Below, piece after piece: positions 34,064-43,645 of a DNA stretch of 64,000 bases. The notes beneath the pieces are model-generated. The model was not told where the DNA came from. It made no database searches and worked only from the letters and a program-made list of their open reading frames with translations. Origin of the DNA: Vicinamibacterales bacterium (lineage in GTDB: Bacteria > Acidobacteriota > Vicinamibacteria > Vicinamibacterales > SCN-69-37); NCBI GenBank assembly GCA_030827135.1, contig JAURFE010000004.1, positions 93,019 through 157,018 on the forward strand. Reading direction: 5' to 3'. The position numbers were made by a program, and so were the translations under genes. Every line of letters starts with the position of its first letter. Position 1 is the stretch's first letter.

Positions 34064-34889
34064 ACACCCACGTAAACCCGGTCGAGATGCCCCACGTGGG
34101 ATCACGTTCGGTAATGCCGAACAGCAACGCTCCGTCGAGGCGCACCGGTCCGCGAGTAATCCGCGAGCCCACGCGCATTACCGACCGGCTCTCGGTCGCA
34201 ATCGGGGGAACGCCGCTCCGTGTGTTGGCGCGGCCGTTGAACTCGGCCACCACTTCCACGCCGCTGGCCACCGCCCGCGCCAGCGACACGCCGTAGGTGA
34301 TGACGTCATTCTGGCGGTCGCCGCGCTCGGGGTCACCGAGAATTCCCAGACCGAGGTTGCCGACCACACGCACCGACTGGATCGTCTTGGCGCCGGCCAG
34401 TCCGATGTGGAAATCCGTTGTATCCAGCCCGAGTCCGCTCTCATTACCGGCGTTGGGCAACCGCGTCGAAAAGCGCACGGCCATCGATGGGCGCCGCACG
34501 CCTTCCGACAGGAACCGCACTTTGGCGCCGACGACGACGTCTTCGACGTCGCTGGTGGAATCGCCCGCAATGTCCAGCATGCTGTCGAGCGGCGCCGCGA
34601 AACGGTTCGTAATCGACAGCGTGTTCCGCACACCGCCGTCGAGTTGAATCTCCGCGATTGAGCTCACGCCAAAACTCAGGCCGAACGTGCCAAACCGCCA
34701 CAACGTGCCCTGCAGGCCGGACGCCGGGTAAAACGCTTCTTTCGCGTAGTCCACGCCGCCCTCAAGCAGAATCTGCCCGGGCCCCACAGTCTCAGGGTCT
34801 TCGGTCACGAGCGGGCGGGACTGCGCGGAGGCCGTCGCCGCCGCCCCCAGCATCACCACCATCAGCCAGATCGTTCCCACTACTCTCAT
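34041..34889 (-). CDS. predicted outer-membrane beta-barrel, MetA/phenol-pathway-like (tentative)
   Basis: 282 aa with a signal peptide (about 1-22, ending ASAQ). The rest is alternating beta strands with a C-terminal aromatic/hydrophobic end (GFTWVFNAFRVQ). The start SRPLVTEDPETVGPGQ followed by barrel strands is like the family annotated as putative MetA-pathway-of-phenol-degradation outer-membrane proteins, whose function is unproven. ATG 34889 overlaps the dtd stop by 4 bp, so it is the last gene after ttcA-dtd. Confidence 0.8.
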   Translation of the reverse strand: MRVVGTIWLMVVMLGAAATASAQSRPLVTEDPETVGPGQILLEGGVDYAKEAFYPASGLQGTLWRFGTFGLSFGVSSIAEIQLDGGVRNTLSITNRFAAPLDSMLDIAGDSTSDVEDVVVGAKVRFLSEGVRRPSMAVRFSTRLPNAGNESGLGLDTTDFHIGLAGAKTIQSVRVVGNLGLGILGDPERGDRQNDVITYGVSLARAVASGVEVVAEFNGRANTRSGVPPIATESRSVMRVGSRITRGPVRLDGALLFGITERDPTWGISTGFTWVFNAFRVQ

Positions 34890-35335
34890 CGTGCCTCCCT
34901 CGAATCCACCACGATTGTGACCGGGCCGTCGTTGATGGATGACACCTGCATATCGGCCTGAAAGACTCCCGTCGATACCGGCAATCCCGCTGCCCGCAAC
35001 CGGTCACACAACATCTCGTAGAACGCGCGCGCCTTGTCCGGAGCCGCAGCCCGGATGAACGACGGCCGCCGCCCCCGTCGTGTATCCGCCAGCAGCGTGA
35101 ACTGGGACACGACAAGCACCGCCCCGCCCACCTCAAGCACGGACCGGTTCATCCGCCCCTCATCGTCGCCAAAGATGCGAAGGTCCTTGATCTTCGACGC
35201 GACGTAGTCCGCGTCGGCGACCTCGTCCTCGGACGCGACCCCCAGCAGAACGAGCAGGCCGTGCGCGATTTGGGAGACGACCACGCGGTCGATCGAGACC
35301 GACGCGGCGGTCACGCGCGTCACCACCGCGCGCAT
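34886..35335 (-). CDS. dtd: D-aminoacyl-tRNA deacylase Dtd
   Basis: Removes D-amino acids (and glycine from tRNA-Ala) mischarged on tRNA. 149 residues, normal length. Signature SQFTLLAD near 78-85 holds catalytic residues, and NDGPVTI near 136-142 is the Gly-cisPro motif that sets chirality. ATG 35335 is two bases after the ttcA stop. ttcA-dtd together suggest a tRNA quality/modification pair. Confidence 0.96.
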   Translation of the reverse strand: MRAVVTRVTAASVSIDRVVVSQIAHGLLVLLGVASEDEVADADYVASKIKDLRIFGDDEGRMNRSVLEVGGAVLVVSQFTLLADTRRGRRPSFIRAAAPDKARAFYEMLCDRLRAAGLPVSTGVFQADMQVSSINDGPVTIVVDSREAR

Positions 35336-35337
35336 GG

Positions 35338-36123
<786 letters not shown>

Positions 36124-36139
36124 GCAGTTGGTTCCGTTG

Positions 36140-36145
36140 ATTATA
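36140..36145 (-). promoter_or_regulatory. consensus -10 box of ttcA overlapping the preceding stop codon
   Basis: TATAAT on the minus strand ends 16 nt before ATG 36123. Its TAA is the stop codon of the upstream glycosyltransferase gene (36141-36143). It can restart transcription for ttcA-dtd independently of the glycan genes. Confidence 0.6.
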
Positions 36146-37184
36146 GAGGGCGGCTGAGGGTGGCTGCCACGCGCGCCCACGACATCGTGTCCGCGACCGC
36201 GCGCGCAGCCGTGCCGAGTCGTTCCGCGTAGGCGGCACTTCCCATCACCTCGGCCAGTGCGAGTCCCAGCGCGTCGGCGGTCGGCGCCACCACGCGGCCG
36301 TGCTCTCCGTCGCGCACCAGCTCGGCAGGTCCTCCACTGTCCGTCGTGGTGATCACGGGCTTCGAGGACGAAAAGGCTTCTGCCGTCACGAATCCGTAGT
36401 CCTCCTGCTTCGGCACAAACGCCACCGCGCGGCACCGTGCCAGATGTTCGACAAGGGCGTCATCATCGATTCGTCCGACAAACGACACCCGGTCACGGAG
36501 TCCCAACTGATCGGCGCGGTATTGGAGGGCGCCGGCGTCGCTGCCTTCACCCGCGATCACGCACCGGATGCCCGCTGCGGGGGGCGTTGCCAGCGCGTCG
36601 AGCACAAGATCAATCCGCTTCAACGGCGCCAGACGGGAGACGACAAAGAGATACGGCTCATAGCCGTCACAGCGATAGCCACGCGGCGGCGCCGGCGGGT
36701 ACAACAGGTCGGACGACGTGTGATTCCATCGGCGCAGGCGGGCCTGCACGGTCTTCGACTGGGCATACAAGTGCTTCACATGCCAGAAGAAGAAGTGCGA
36801 ATCCGCCGCATGGATCAGGCCGCGCCGCACGGACTCCTTGACGCGGCCCTGCGGAGACAACCGACCACTGAAGTCCTCCCACAGGTCGTAGTACTCGCGC
36901 ATCGTGTGATTTAACCAGCACACATGCGACGGGTGCCGGACCGCGTAGGACGGATACCGTGTGGTGATGACGTGGTCCACGCGCCGCCCGTCGATCGTGC
37001 GGACGTTGGTGCGCCAGGTGTCGAAATACTCTCTCGCCTGATGGCCGAACGGGTATGACGGCGTTGTCACCAGCGAGGCCTCGTGACCGAAGTCGCCCAG
37101 CGCGTGCACCAGCGAGCGGGCGATGACCAGATGGCCGCCCTCGACCCCGGGCGGCGCGGATGTCACCACGGCGATACGCGCCAT
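36141..37184 (-). CDS. glycosyltransferase family 4/1 (GT-B)
   Basis: 347 aa. N-terminal domain starts IAVVTSAPPGVEGGH with the glycine-rich loop of GT4 enzymes; the C-terminal donor domain has LFVVSRLAPLKRIDLVLDAL (near 197-216), FVGRID and the E-x7-E motif (EDYGFVTAEAFSSSKPVI near 275-292). Retaining transfer from a nucleotide sugar in the cytoplasm. Starts 6 bp after the acyltransferase gene, so it belongs to the minus-strand glycan cluster that begins at 40840. Confidence 0.93.
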   Translation of the reverse strand: MARIAVVTSAPPGVEGGHLVIARSLVHALGDFGHEASLVTTPSYPFGHQAREYFDTWRTNVRTIDGRRVDHVITTRYPSYAVRHPSHVCWLNHTMREYYDLWEDFSGRLSPQGRVKESVRRGLIHAADSHFFFWHVKHLYAQSKTVQARLRRWNHTSSDLLYPPAPPRGYRCDGYEPYLFVVSRLAPLKRIDLVLDALATPPAAGIRCVIAGEGSDAGALQYRADQLGLRDRVSFVGRIDDDALVEHLARCRAVAFVPKQEDYGFVTAEAFSSSKPVITTTDSGGPAELVRDGEHGRVVAPTADALGLALAEVMGSAAYAERLGTAARAVADTMSWARVAATLSRPL

Positions 37185-37190
37185 CCGTTG

Positions 37191-37946
37191 TCAGGCTCCC
37201 CCGGCCGCGCCAAGGACACGGGCCGGCACGCCTACAGCCGTGGCGCCGTCGGGCACCGACGTCCGCACGACCGCACCCGCCCCTACAATGGCGCGATCGC
37301 CGACGGCGACACCGTCGAGCACCTTCGCGCCCGCACCAATCCACACGCCGCTGCCGACGCGAATCCCCGCCGCTTTTCGCGCCTGCGCGTTCACGGCTGC
37401 GCTCCGGTCGCTGAAGTCGTGATCGCCGCCAATGAGGTACGCGTACGCCGCGAGCAGCGTGTCCTCGCCGATCGTGACCTCACCCGCCGAGAACACTTCG
37501 CAGTTGAACCCGATGTTCACGCCATCCCCAAGCGTGATGTTGCCGTTCTTGCACGACAGGATGCTGTTGCGGCCGATGAACACGCGATCGCCGATGCGAA
37601 TGCCACGGTTGGCGTCCCCCTTCGCATCGATTAGGCAGTAATCATCGATCACCACGTTGTCGCCAATGTGGATCTTGTGCGGGTGGCGCAGGACGACGCC
37701 CTGGCCGAAGATGACGTTGCGGCCGCACGATCCGAGCAGCCGCGGATACAGGATCTTCCGGAGCGCGAGTCCCAGGGCGCCGGGCACCCACTGCGCGACC
37801 ATCTGAACACATTCGTATTTGACTAACGCGGCAAGCCCGGGGCGGCCGACGATCAGCGCCGCGTATTTCGCGCGCGCACCGCCGCGACCCGCGAAGAGCT
37901 GGTCCTGCACGCGCGGAATGTCGCGATCAGATCCATCCGTGTGCAC
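37191..37946 (-). CDS. hexapeptide-repeat (left-handed beta-helix) acyltransferase
   Basis: About 251 aa with many hexapeptide repeats at about 80-240 (for example IHIGDNVVIDD, IRIGDRVFIG, VWIGAGAKVLDGVAVGD). Such enzymes O- or N-acetylate sugars using acetyl-CoA; GGDHDF holds the probable catalytic His. GTG 37946 has GGAG seven bases upstream and overlaps the epimerase gene by 20 bp; GTG 37910 is an alternative with no ribosome site. It lies between an epimerase and a glycosyltransferase gene, so a role decorating a surface glycan is likely. Confidence 0.85.
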   Translation of the reverse strand: MHTDGSDRDIPRVQDQLFAGRGGARAKYAALIVGRPGLAALVKYECVQMVAQWVPGALGLALRKILYPRLLGSCGRNVIFGQGVVLRHPHKIHIGDNVVIDDYCLIDAKGDANRGIRIGDRVFIGRNSILSCKNGNITLGDGVNIGFNCEVFSAGEVTIGEDTLLAAYAYLIGGDHDFSDRSAAVNAQARKAAGIRVGSGVWIGAGAKVLDGVAVGDRAIVGAGAVVRTSVPDGATAVGVPARVLGAAGGA

Positions 37947-38910
37947 GGTACCACTCCAGTGTGCGGCCGATGCCGTCACGCAAACTCACCGACGGCGCAA
38001 AGCCCAACTCAATCTTCGCCCGCGAGATGTCGAAGGCGCGACTCTTGGTGAAGAAATCCACGCGGCGCCGATACAGCGGGGGTTCGATGCCGAACGGGGC
38101 ACAGATCGCCTCGCAGGCCGCCCCGGCCAACCAGACGGGCCACACCGGCAGCCGCAGCCGTGGCGGCCTGACGCCGGCCACCGATGCCGTGATCGCGATG
38201 AGGGTCTTCAACGTGGTGACTTCCCCGCCGGCCAGGATGTACGTCCGTCCTGCCGCGCCGGGCACGGTGCCGCACAGTCGGAAGCCGTCACACAGGTCGT
38301 CCACGTAGGTCAGATGGTAGAAGATCTCGCCGTCGCCGAGGAGCACGAATCGGCCGCGCGCCACGCCCCCGAACAACTTCAGCAACCGGCGGTCTCCGGG
38401 CCCATAGATGCCCGTCGGCCGCGCGATCACCAGTTCGATCTTCGCGGCGGCCGCTGCTTCACGCGCCATGTGCTCCCCTTCCACCTTGGTGACCTGGTAG
38501 ATGTCACCCGGGCGCAGGGGGGCGTCTTCGTTCGCCGGCGGATGTTCGATGTCCCCGTGGACGCCGACCGTACTGCAGTGCACGACGCGACGCACACCGG
38601 CAGCAGCCGCGGCCTCAATCAGCAAGGTCACACCCGTGGCGTTGGCCGCGCGATACGTCGAGTGCGGCAAGCCGGCGGTCCGGTACAGCGCCGCAATGTT
38701 GTAGACGACGTCCATGCCGGCACAGGCGCTGGCGAGACTGGCTGGATTCGAGAGGTCGCCCACCACGACACGAAACCCTTCTGCCGCGAGCACCGCGCCC
38801 TTCTCGGGCGTGCGGACGAGCACCGCGACCGTGTCCCCGTGGTGGTGGCGCAACCGCCGCGCGAGGTGACCGCCGGTAAACCCGGTCGCTCCGGTCACCA
38901 ATACCTTCAT
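37927..38910 (-). CDS. NAD(P)-dependent sugar epimerase/dehydratase-like
   Basis: 327-residue extended SDR. TGATGFTGGHLARRL at 6-20 binds NAD(P); the active site YxxxK is YQVTKVEGEH near 147-156. Similar to hopanoid-associated HpnA and dihydroflavonol reductase-like proteins, so the substrate could be a sugar or a lipid-linked one. ATG 38910 overlaps the methyltransferase stop by 4 bp. Part of the cluster GT4-methyltransferase-epimerase-acyltransferase-GT4. Confidence 0.9.
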   Translation of the reverse strand: MKVLVTGATGFTGGHLARRLRHHHGDTVAVLVRTPEKGAVLAAEGFRVVVGDLSNPASLASACAGMDVVYNIAALYRTAGLPHSTYRAANATGVTLLIEAAAAAGVRRVVHCSTVGVHGDIEHPPANEDAPLRPGDIYQVTKVEGEHMAREAAAAAKIELVIARPTGIYGPGDRRLLKLFGGVARGRFVLLGDGEIFYHLTYVDDLCDGFRLCGTVPGAAGRTYILAGGEVTTLKTLIAITASVAGVRPPRLRLPVWPVWLAGAACEAICAPFGIEPPLYRRRVDFFTKSRAFDISRAKIELGFAPSVSLRDGIGRTLEWYRAHGWI

Positions 38911-39680
38911 CGTTCGGCCACCACGGTGACCGGCGATCCCAGCAGCCACAGCAGCCCCAGGGCGGCAAAGGCGCGCTCGAGTTTCTCAGTGAACTCGCGG
39001 GACCCGATGGCTTTGTGCGCGGCAACCGGCAGCACAAACTGCCGATGCATGTGGATGATGCGGAAGCCCTGCGCGACAAACGCCGCGCGCACGGCGCGTT
39101 CCGACATCACGCGGTAGGATTCGACCTTCGCGCCGAACGCCCGGCGGCCATGACGCGCCACACTCTCAAGCGCCGCGGCGCTCGTCAGCGAGGGAAAGTC
39201 GACGATCACCCGCTGCTTCGAGACCCGGCACAACTCGCCGACGCAGCGCCGCCAGTCGGGTGTATGCATCAACACGCGCAGCGAGACGGCCACGTCAAAC
39301 GCCTCCGAAGGGAATGGCAGGGCGTGCGCATCGCCGACATCAAAGGTCACGTCCAGAGGGACGTCGGTCATCGCGGTCGCGCGTGTCCGCGCCACATCGA
39401 GCATCTCGGCCGACGCATCGACGCCCACCACGGAGGCGCCCGCACGCGCGAGACCGATGGCCGCACGGCCCGTGCCCGTACCCACGTCAAGCACCCGCAC
39501 GTTTGTGCAGGGACGCTCCGGCGTCGGGTGCTTCGACAGTGGTGCGATCGCGTCGAGCAGCAGGCGCTCCTGTGTCTCCAACAGGAGCTCGCCGATGGGA
39601 CCGCTGAACCGCAGCGAGTCGAACCCTTCAGCCACCTGCCGGTTCGCGTAGTGCGTGTAGCTGTAGTGCTGGCGGTTCAT
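38907..39680 (-). CDS. SAM-dependent methyltransferase (glycan cluster)
   Basis: 257 aa, class I fold: RVLDVGTGTGRAAIGLARAG near 62-81, GVDASAEML, then FDVAVSLRVLMHTPDW. N-terminal YSYTHYANRQVAEGFDSLRF and a C-terminal hydrophobic piece (LGLLWLLGSP) may contact a lipid-linked substrate. Overlaps the upstream GT gene and the downstream epimerase by 4 bp each, so translation of the three is coupled. Likely methylates a sugar or lipid carrier; substrate unknown. Confidence 0.9.
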   Translation of the reverse strand: MNRQHYSYTHYANRQVAEGFDSLRFSGPIGELLLETQERLLLDAIAPLSKHPTPERPCTNVRVLDVGTGTGRAAIGLARAGASVVGVDASAEMLDVARTRATAMTDVPLDVTFDVGDAHALPFPSEAFDVAVSLRVLMHTPDWRRCVGELCRVSKQRVIVDFPSLTSAAALESVARHGRRAFGAKVESYRVMSERAVRAAFVAQGFRIIHMHRQFVLPVAAHKAIGSREFTEKLERAFAALGLLWLLGSPVTVVAER

Positions 39681-40840
39681 CGGGCCAGCACCTCATACAC
39701 GCGCTGCGTCTTGGCGATGAAGGCCTCGTCGCTGTACTTGGTCTCCGCGAGATGTTTCGCGCGTGCGCCGAGTGCCTGGGCGCCCGAATCGGTGAACCCG
39801 CGCAGGATACCGCCCGCAAGCCCCGCGGCCGTCGGTTCGACCAGAATCGACACGTCATCATCGAGCACCTGGGTGTGCGTGCGGAGTCTGGTGGCGACAA
39901 TGGGCCGGCCGGATCGGAGGTATTGATAGATCTTCAACGGCGTGTTGGTGCCGCTTGAGCGCGGTGACGCCAGCACGGTGGCCGCGTCCAGATACGCCGG
40001 GATTTCTTCTGCCGGCCGCTGCCCGGTGAAGATCGCGGCATCCCCCAGCCCGTGCGCGGCCGCGGCCTGTTTCGCGGCCGCCACCTGGTCCGGGTCTCCG
40101 CCCACCATCACCAGCGCCGCGCGAGGTTCGGTCTCGCGCACGATCTGCATCGCCCCATACAGCAGGTCGAGACCCTGGTAGGCCTCAAACGTGCCCGTAT
40201 AGAGCACCACCGGTGTGGTCTCGTCCAACCCGAGCGACGTGCGCACCGCGAAGCCGGTTCCAGCCGACGGCGCAGCGCCGGACCCGGCCGCATTCTCGAT
40301 GAGCACGATCGGCACGTCGATACCCTGCGCACGGACGGTGTCCTCCAGGTCCTGGCAAATCACGATCACGGCCTTGGAGCGCTTGAGCATGACGCGCTCG
40401 ACCCACTCGAACACCTTGGCCAGCCAGGTCGCGCGTCCATACCCGAAGTTCGAAATCTGCTGCGGCAGACTCGAGTGCATATCGTAGAGATGTGGCTTGC
40501 GCAGGAGCGCCGCCAGCACCACGCCGATCGCGCCGCCCTCCTCGTGCGAGTGGATGACGTCGTACTTCCGCGTGAACGCCATACGGAAAGCGGTCAGCGT
40601 CAACAGGGCGTCCAGCGGCACCTTGGCCCACGAGGGGCCGATCCGGACGCGCGACACAAATGGCGGCTTGAGGCTGCGGATGATCCGCAGCCCCGGCAGG
40701 TCGACGTCCTTGCCAAAGGGGTACGTAACGAGGTCCACGGTGTGCCCGAGGGTCGTCAGCGCGCGGATGCGGTGAAATTCCGAAAACGGTGTGCCTCGAG
40801 GCTCAAAAAAAGGCTCGGGCGCGATCATGAGAATGTGCAT
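39677..40840 (-). CDS. glycosyltransferase family 4
   Basis: 387 aa. MHILMIAPEPFFEPRGTPFSE at the start is the GT4 N-terminal loop; the donor domain carries VLYTGTFEAYQGLDLL (near 218-233), FTGQRPAEEIP and PLKIYQYLRSGRPIVAT (E-x7-E region here with K-I-Y). ATG 40840 is chosen; in-frame extension to 41017 overlaps the divergent gene. First gene of a five-gene minus-strand glycan cluster. Promoter likely shared with the divergent membrane protein. Confidence 0.92.
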   Translation of the reverse strand: MHILMIAPEPFFEPRGTPFSEFHRIRALTTLGHTVDLVTYPFGKDVDLPGLRIIRSLKPPFVSRVRIGPSWAKVPLDALLTLTAFRMAFTRKYDVIHSHEEGGAIGVVLAALLRKPHLYDMHSSLPQQISNFGYGRATWLAKVFEWVERVMLKRSKAVIVICQDLEDTVRAQGIDVPIVLIENAAGSGAAPSAGTGFAVRTSLGLDETTPVVLYTGTFEAYQGLDLLYGAMQIVRETEPRAALVMVGGDPDQVAAAKQAAAAHGLGDAAIFTGQRPAEEIPAYLDAATVLASPRSSGTNTPLKIYQYLRSGRPIVATRLRTHTQVLDDDVSILVEPTAAGLAGGILRGFTDSGAQALGARAKHLAETKYSDEAFIAKTQRVYEVLAR

Positions 40841-40857
40841 GCCGTATAGAGCCCTTG

Positions 40858-40864
40858 TAGGATA
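40858..40864. promoter_or_regulatory. shared two-way -10-like element between divergent glycan genes
   Basis: Plus-strand TAGGAT (40858-40863) ends 8 nt before GTG 40872. Minus-strand TATCCT (complement of 40859-40864) ends 18 nt before ATG 40840. The whole gap is 31 bp. Weaker matches than the TACTATA elements. Confidence 0.35.
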
Positions 40865-40871
40865 CATCGCT

Positions 40872-41843
40872 GTGAATCCTCCGCGTGCACGTCGCCGGCG
40901 CTGGCTCTGGATGGCCAAAGGGCTGATTTCCGGGGGATTGCTGTACATCCTGTTCTCGCGGGTCGACGTCGCGCGGGTCTGGGACACCACCAGGTCTGCT
41001 TCCTGGCGCTGGCTCATGGCCGCGCTCGGCCTGTATCTGGTGATGGTGCTGCTGAGCGCCTGGCGCTGGGGCCTCCTCTTGCGGACTCAACATGTCGTGA
41101 CCCGGACCGCCTCACTGGTGCGGTCCTACCTCGTGGCGACCTTCTTCAACAATTTCCTCCCGTCGAATATCGGCGGGGATGTCATCCGGATACGCGACAC
41201 CGCATTACCCGCCGGGTCCAAGACGCTGGCCACCACCGTCGTGCTGGTGGACCGCAGCATCGGCCTCCTCGGCCTTGTCCTGGTCGCGGCTGTTGGTGCG
41301 TCACTCACGTCGCGGGCCTCGGACACACTCGGGCCCGGCGGGCCGGCGCTCCTGTGGCTGGCCTGTGCCGCAGGCATCGGCCTGGCCGTACCGGTCCTGC
41401 TCTGGCCGCAGCACGTCACGCGACTGCTCCACCCCCTGAAGGCCCTCCACCAGGATTGGGTGGAGGAACGGCTCGCGCGTCTCGTCGAGGCGCTCGCGAA
41501 GTTCCGCCGCGCGCCGGTGGCGCTGGGCCTCGGACTCCTCGGTGCGGTGGCGGTGCAAGCCGTGCTTGTCGGGTTCTACGCGGCCATTGCATACGCGCTG
41601 CATGTGCCGATCCCCACCGCACACCTGGCGATTCTCGTCCCGTTGTCGTTTGTTGTGCAGATGGCCCCCGTGTCCGTGAACGGCTTCGGCGTTCGCGAAG
41701 CGACCTTCGGCGCCTATTTCACGCGACTCGGGCTGCCGCTGGAATCCGCGCTCGCCGTCTCACTCGTCGGGGCCGTTCTGGTGATGGTGTTCTCGCTCTC
41801 CGGCGCAGTGGCCCTGATCCCCGATCGTCAGCGCGCGGCCTGA
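40872..41843 (+). CDS. lysylphosphatidylglycerol-synthase-like TM (YbhN/flippase-like) protein
   Basis: 323 aa with about eight membrane helices. LSAWRWGLLLRTQ, FFNNFLPSNIGGDVIRI and the C-terminal NGFGVREATFGAYF are the family signatures of UPF0104/LPG_synthase_TM proteins, which in other bacteria flip or assemble lipid-linked products. GTG 40872 begins the hydrophilic basic N-terminus (VNPPRARRRR) and has no ribosome site; an upstream frame to 40791 overlaps the divergent GT. Overlaps the convergent GT-C-like gene by 16 bp. Confidence 0.88.
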   Translation: MNPPRARRRRWLWMAKGLISGGLLYILFSRVDVARVWDTTRSASWRWLMAALGLYLVMVLLSAWRWGLLLRTQHVVTRTASLVRSYLVATFFNNFLPSNIGGDVIRIRDTALPAGSKTLATTVVLVDRSIGLLGLVLVAAVGASLTSRASDTLGPGGPALLWLACAAGIGLAVPVLLWPQHVTRLLHPLKALHQDWVEERLARLVEALAKFRRAPVALGLGLLGAVAVQAVLVGFYAAIAYALHVPIPTAHLAILVPLSFVVQMAPVSVNGFGVREATFGAYFTRLGLPLESALAVSLVGAVLVMVFSLSGAVALIPDRQRAA

Positions 41844-43645
41844 GGCTCGGCGCGGAACACAGGTTTCACGAACACGCCCAGATTGCGATCATCCGTGGAT
41901 CCAGGTTCAGTCTCAGCGGGCACAAACCCGTCGGTTGTGGTCATCGTCCACAAATAGGCATAGCTGGCGGCCATCCGCAACGGCCGCCCGGGCACCAGCT
42001 GAATCCGGCCGGTCTGTCCCGCCTCCAGCGTGAGGCTGCCGCTGCGGCCCTGCATGTCAAAGCCGAACTCATTTGGCACGCGACTGAACACCGTCAGGTG
42101 CACACTTGTCAGCGGCGTTGGGGATCGCACGACGATCGTCGCCGTGCGGTTGCCGGCGATCCAGAAACCGGTGGTTGGCGCGCCCGGCACGCCATCCTCC
42201 GGCTCCGGCGAATAACTGTGCGCGTCAGCGTAGTACATGAACACAAACGAATCGATCCAGAACTGAATGCGTCCGCGATCGATACTCATTCGCGCCGGCG
42301 AGTCGTCGATCATTGTCATCTCGACCGGCAGAAGGTGCAGGGGCCAGTGGTCGGCTACGCGCGACGGGTTGCGCGCCGACGCCAGGGGGCTCATCAGCGT
42401 CGGGCCGACACACAGCAACCCCGCCACGACGGTTCCCGCCGCCACCCTCCAGTGCAGTCCCGCGGGGACAAGGAACAACAACGCGGGATACAGGCTCATG
42501 AAGTAGCGGTTTCCCAAGGGGCCGCCCCCGCCGCTCCACGATGTGGGGGTCAGGAGCAGCAGAACCAGGGCGCCGCCGAGACACGCGAGGACGAGCAGCC
42601 ACTGCCAGACTGCCGACTGCCGCCAGCGCCACAGGAAGACCACAAGCATCGCGGCCCCCGGGAAGAACCAGGGAAACAGGCCGGCGTATTGCCCGATGAA
42701 GAAGTATTCAAGATTCAGGGGAAGGTACTCCCGAATCCACTTCGCGCTCAGGTAACTGTCCGTGCCGGCGTCATCGGTCGCCATCGTGTACGGCAGTGAC
42801 TCGAACGTGTATCCCGTGCCATCAAACGGGAAGTTAAAATAGAAACTCTTCCGTTCCCCGCCCTGATAATTCCAGTCGCCGGCCGTCCATGCCGTCAAGC
42901 CGAAGTTGCCGGCACTGCCCACGAGAAACAGAGCCGCCGCCACCAACAGGGTCCGCCACTGCCGACGCCAGAGATACAGGCAGAGCATCGGCGCAATGAA
43001 GACGGCGTTCGGGGGTTTGGTAAACGCGGCGATGCCGATGAGCAGCGCGGCGGCGACGTCCGTCCATCCACTGCGCCAGCCCGGCCACGCCGTCGACGGC
43101 GCGACCTCCTTGTAGAGCCACAGGAACAACCCGCACGTGACAAGCGCCACGTTCAGAATTTCCGGCGTCATCCACACCAGATAGGCGGGCACGATCGACG
43201 CGATCCAGAACGAAAGACCCAGAATGGTACCCGCCACCGGTCCGGATCGCGCCCGGGCAAACGTCACGGTGCACGCGGCGGACACGAGCAGCAGGACGCC
43301 GTTCATGTACCACAGGCCACCCAGCCCCAGCAGCGCGACGAACGGCGCGGCGACAAACGCAAACGTGTGCGCCTTGCCGTAATCGAGCGCCTGATCCGTC
43401 GGCTGAGGCCCCTTCTTGAGAAACAGGCCGTGCGGCCCCTCGGTGTACAGCGACATCCATCGCGTGTAGTCTTCCTGGCGGTACTTCAAGTCGCCGTCAT
43501 ACGCGAGACTCAGCGCCATGGAGACGAACGTCGCCTCATCCCCGCTGTGTTTGCCGGTCAGCCTCGGAATGTCCACACGCGCCGCCAGCACGGCCGTCAC
43601 AATCAACCCCGCCGCCAGCACCCCGATCCGCACGCGCGTCGTCAC
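41828..43645 (-). CDS. GT-C-like membrane glycosyltransferase/mannosyltransferase-type protein
   Basis: 605 aa. About 10 membrane helices fill residues 1-440. HSGDEATFVSMAL near 34-46 puts acidic residues in the first periplasmic loop, as in GT-C (GT39/83-like) polyprenyl-phosphate-dependent enzymes. The C-terminal 170 residues form a soluble beta-rich domain (VHLTVFSRVPNEFGFDMQ, LTLEAGQTGRIQL), likely periplasmic. GTG 43645 overlaps the upstream gene's stop by 4 bp (GTGA). It and the gene before it form a two-gene unit; donor and acceptor unknown. Confidence 0.85.
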   Translation of the reverse strand: MTTRVRIGVLAAGLIVTAVLAARVDIPRLTGKHSGDEATFVSMALSLAYDGDLKYRQEDYTRWMSLYTEGPHGLFLKKGPQPTDQALDYGKAHTFAFVAAPFVALLGLGGLWYMNGVLLLVSAACTVTFARARSGPVAGTILGLSFWIASIVPAYLVWMTPEILNVALVTCGLFLWLYKEVAPSTAWPGWRSGWTDVAAALLIGIAAFTKPPNAVFIAPMLCLYLWRRQWRTLLVAAALFLVGSAGNFGLTAWTAGDWNYQGGERKSFYFNFPFDGTGYTFESLPYTMATDDAGTDSYLSAKWIREYLPLNLEYFFIGQYAGLFPWFFPGAAMLVVFLWRWRQSAVWQWLLVLACLGGALVLLLLTPTSWSGGGGPLGNRYFMSLYPALLFLVPAGLHWRVAAGTVVAGLLCVGPTLMSPLASARNPSRVADHWPLHLLPVEMTMIDDSPARMSIDRGRIQFWIDSFVFMYYADAHSYSPEPEDGVPGAPTTGFWIAGNRTATIVVRSPTPLTSVHLTVFSRVPNEFGFDMQGRSGSLTLEAGQTGRIQLVPGRPLRMAASYAYLWTMTTTDGFVPAETEPGSTDDRNLGVFVKPVFRAEPQAAR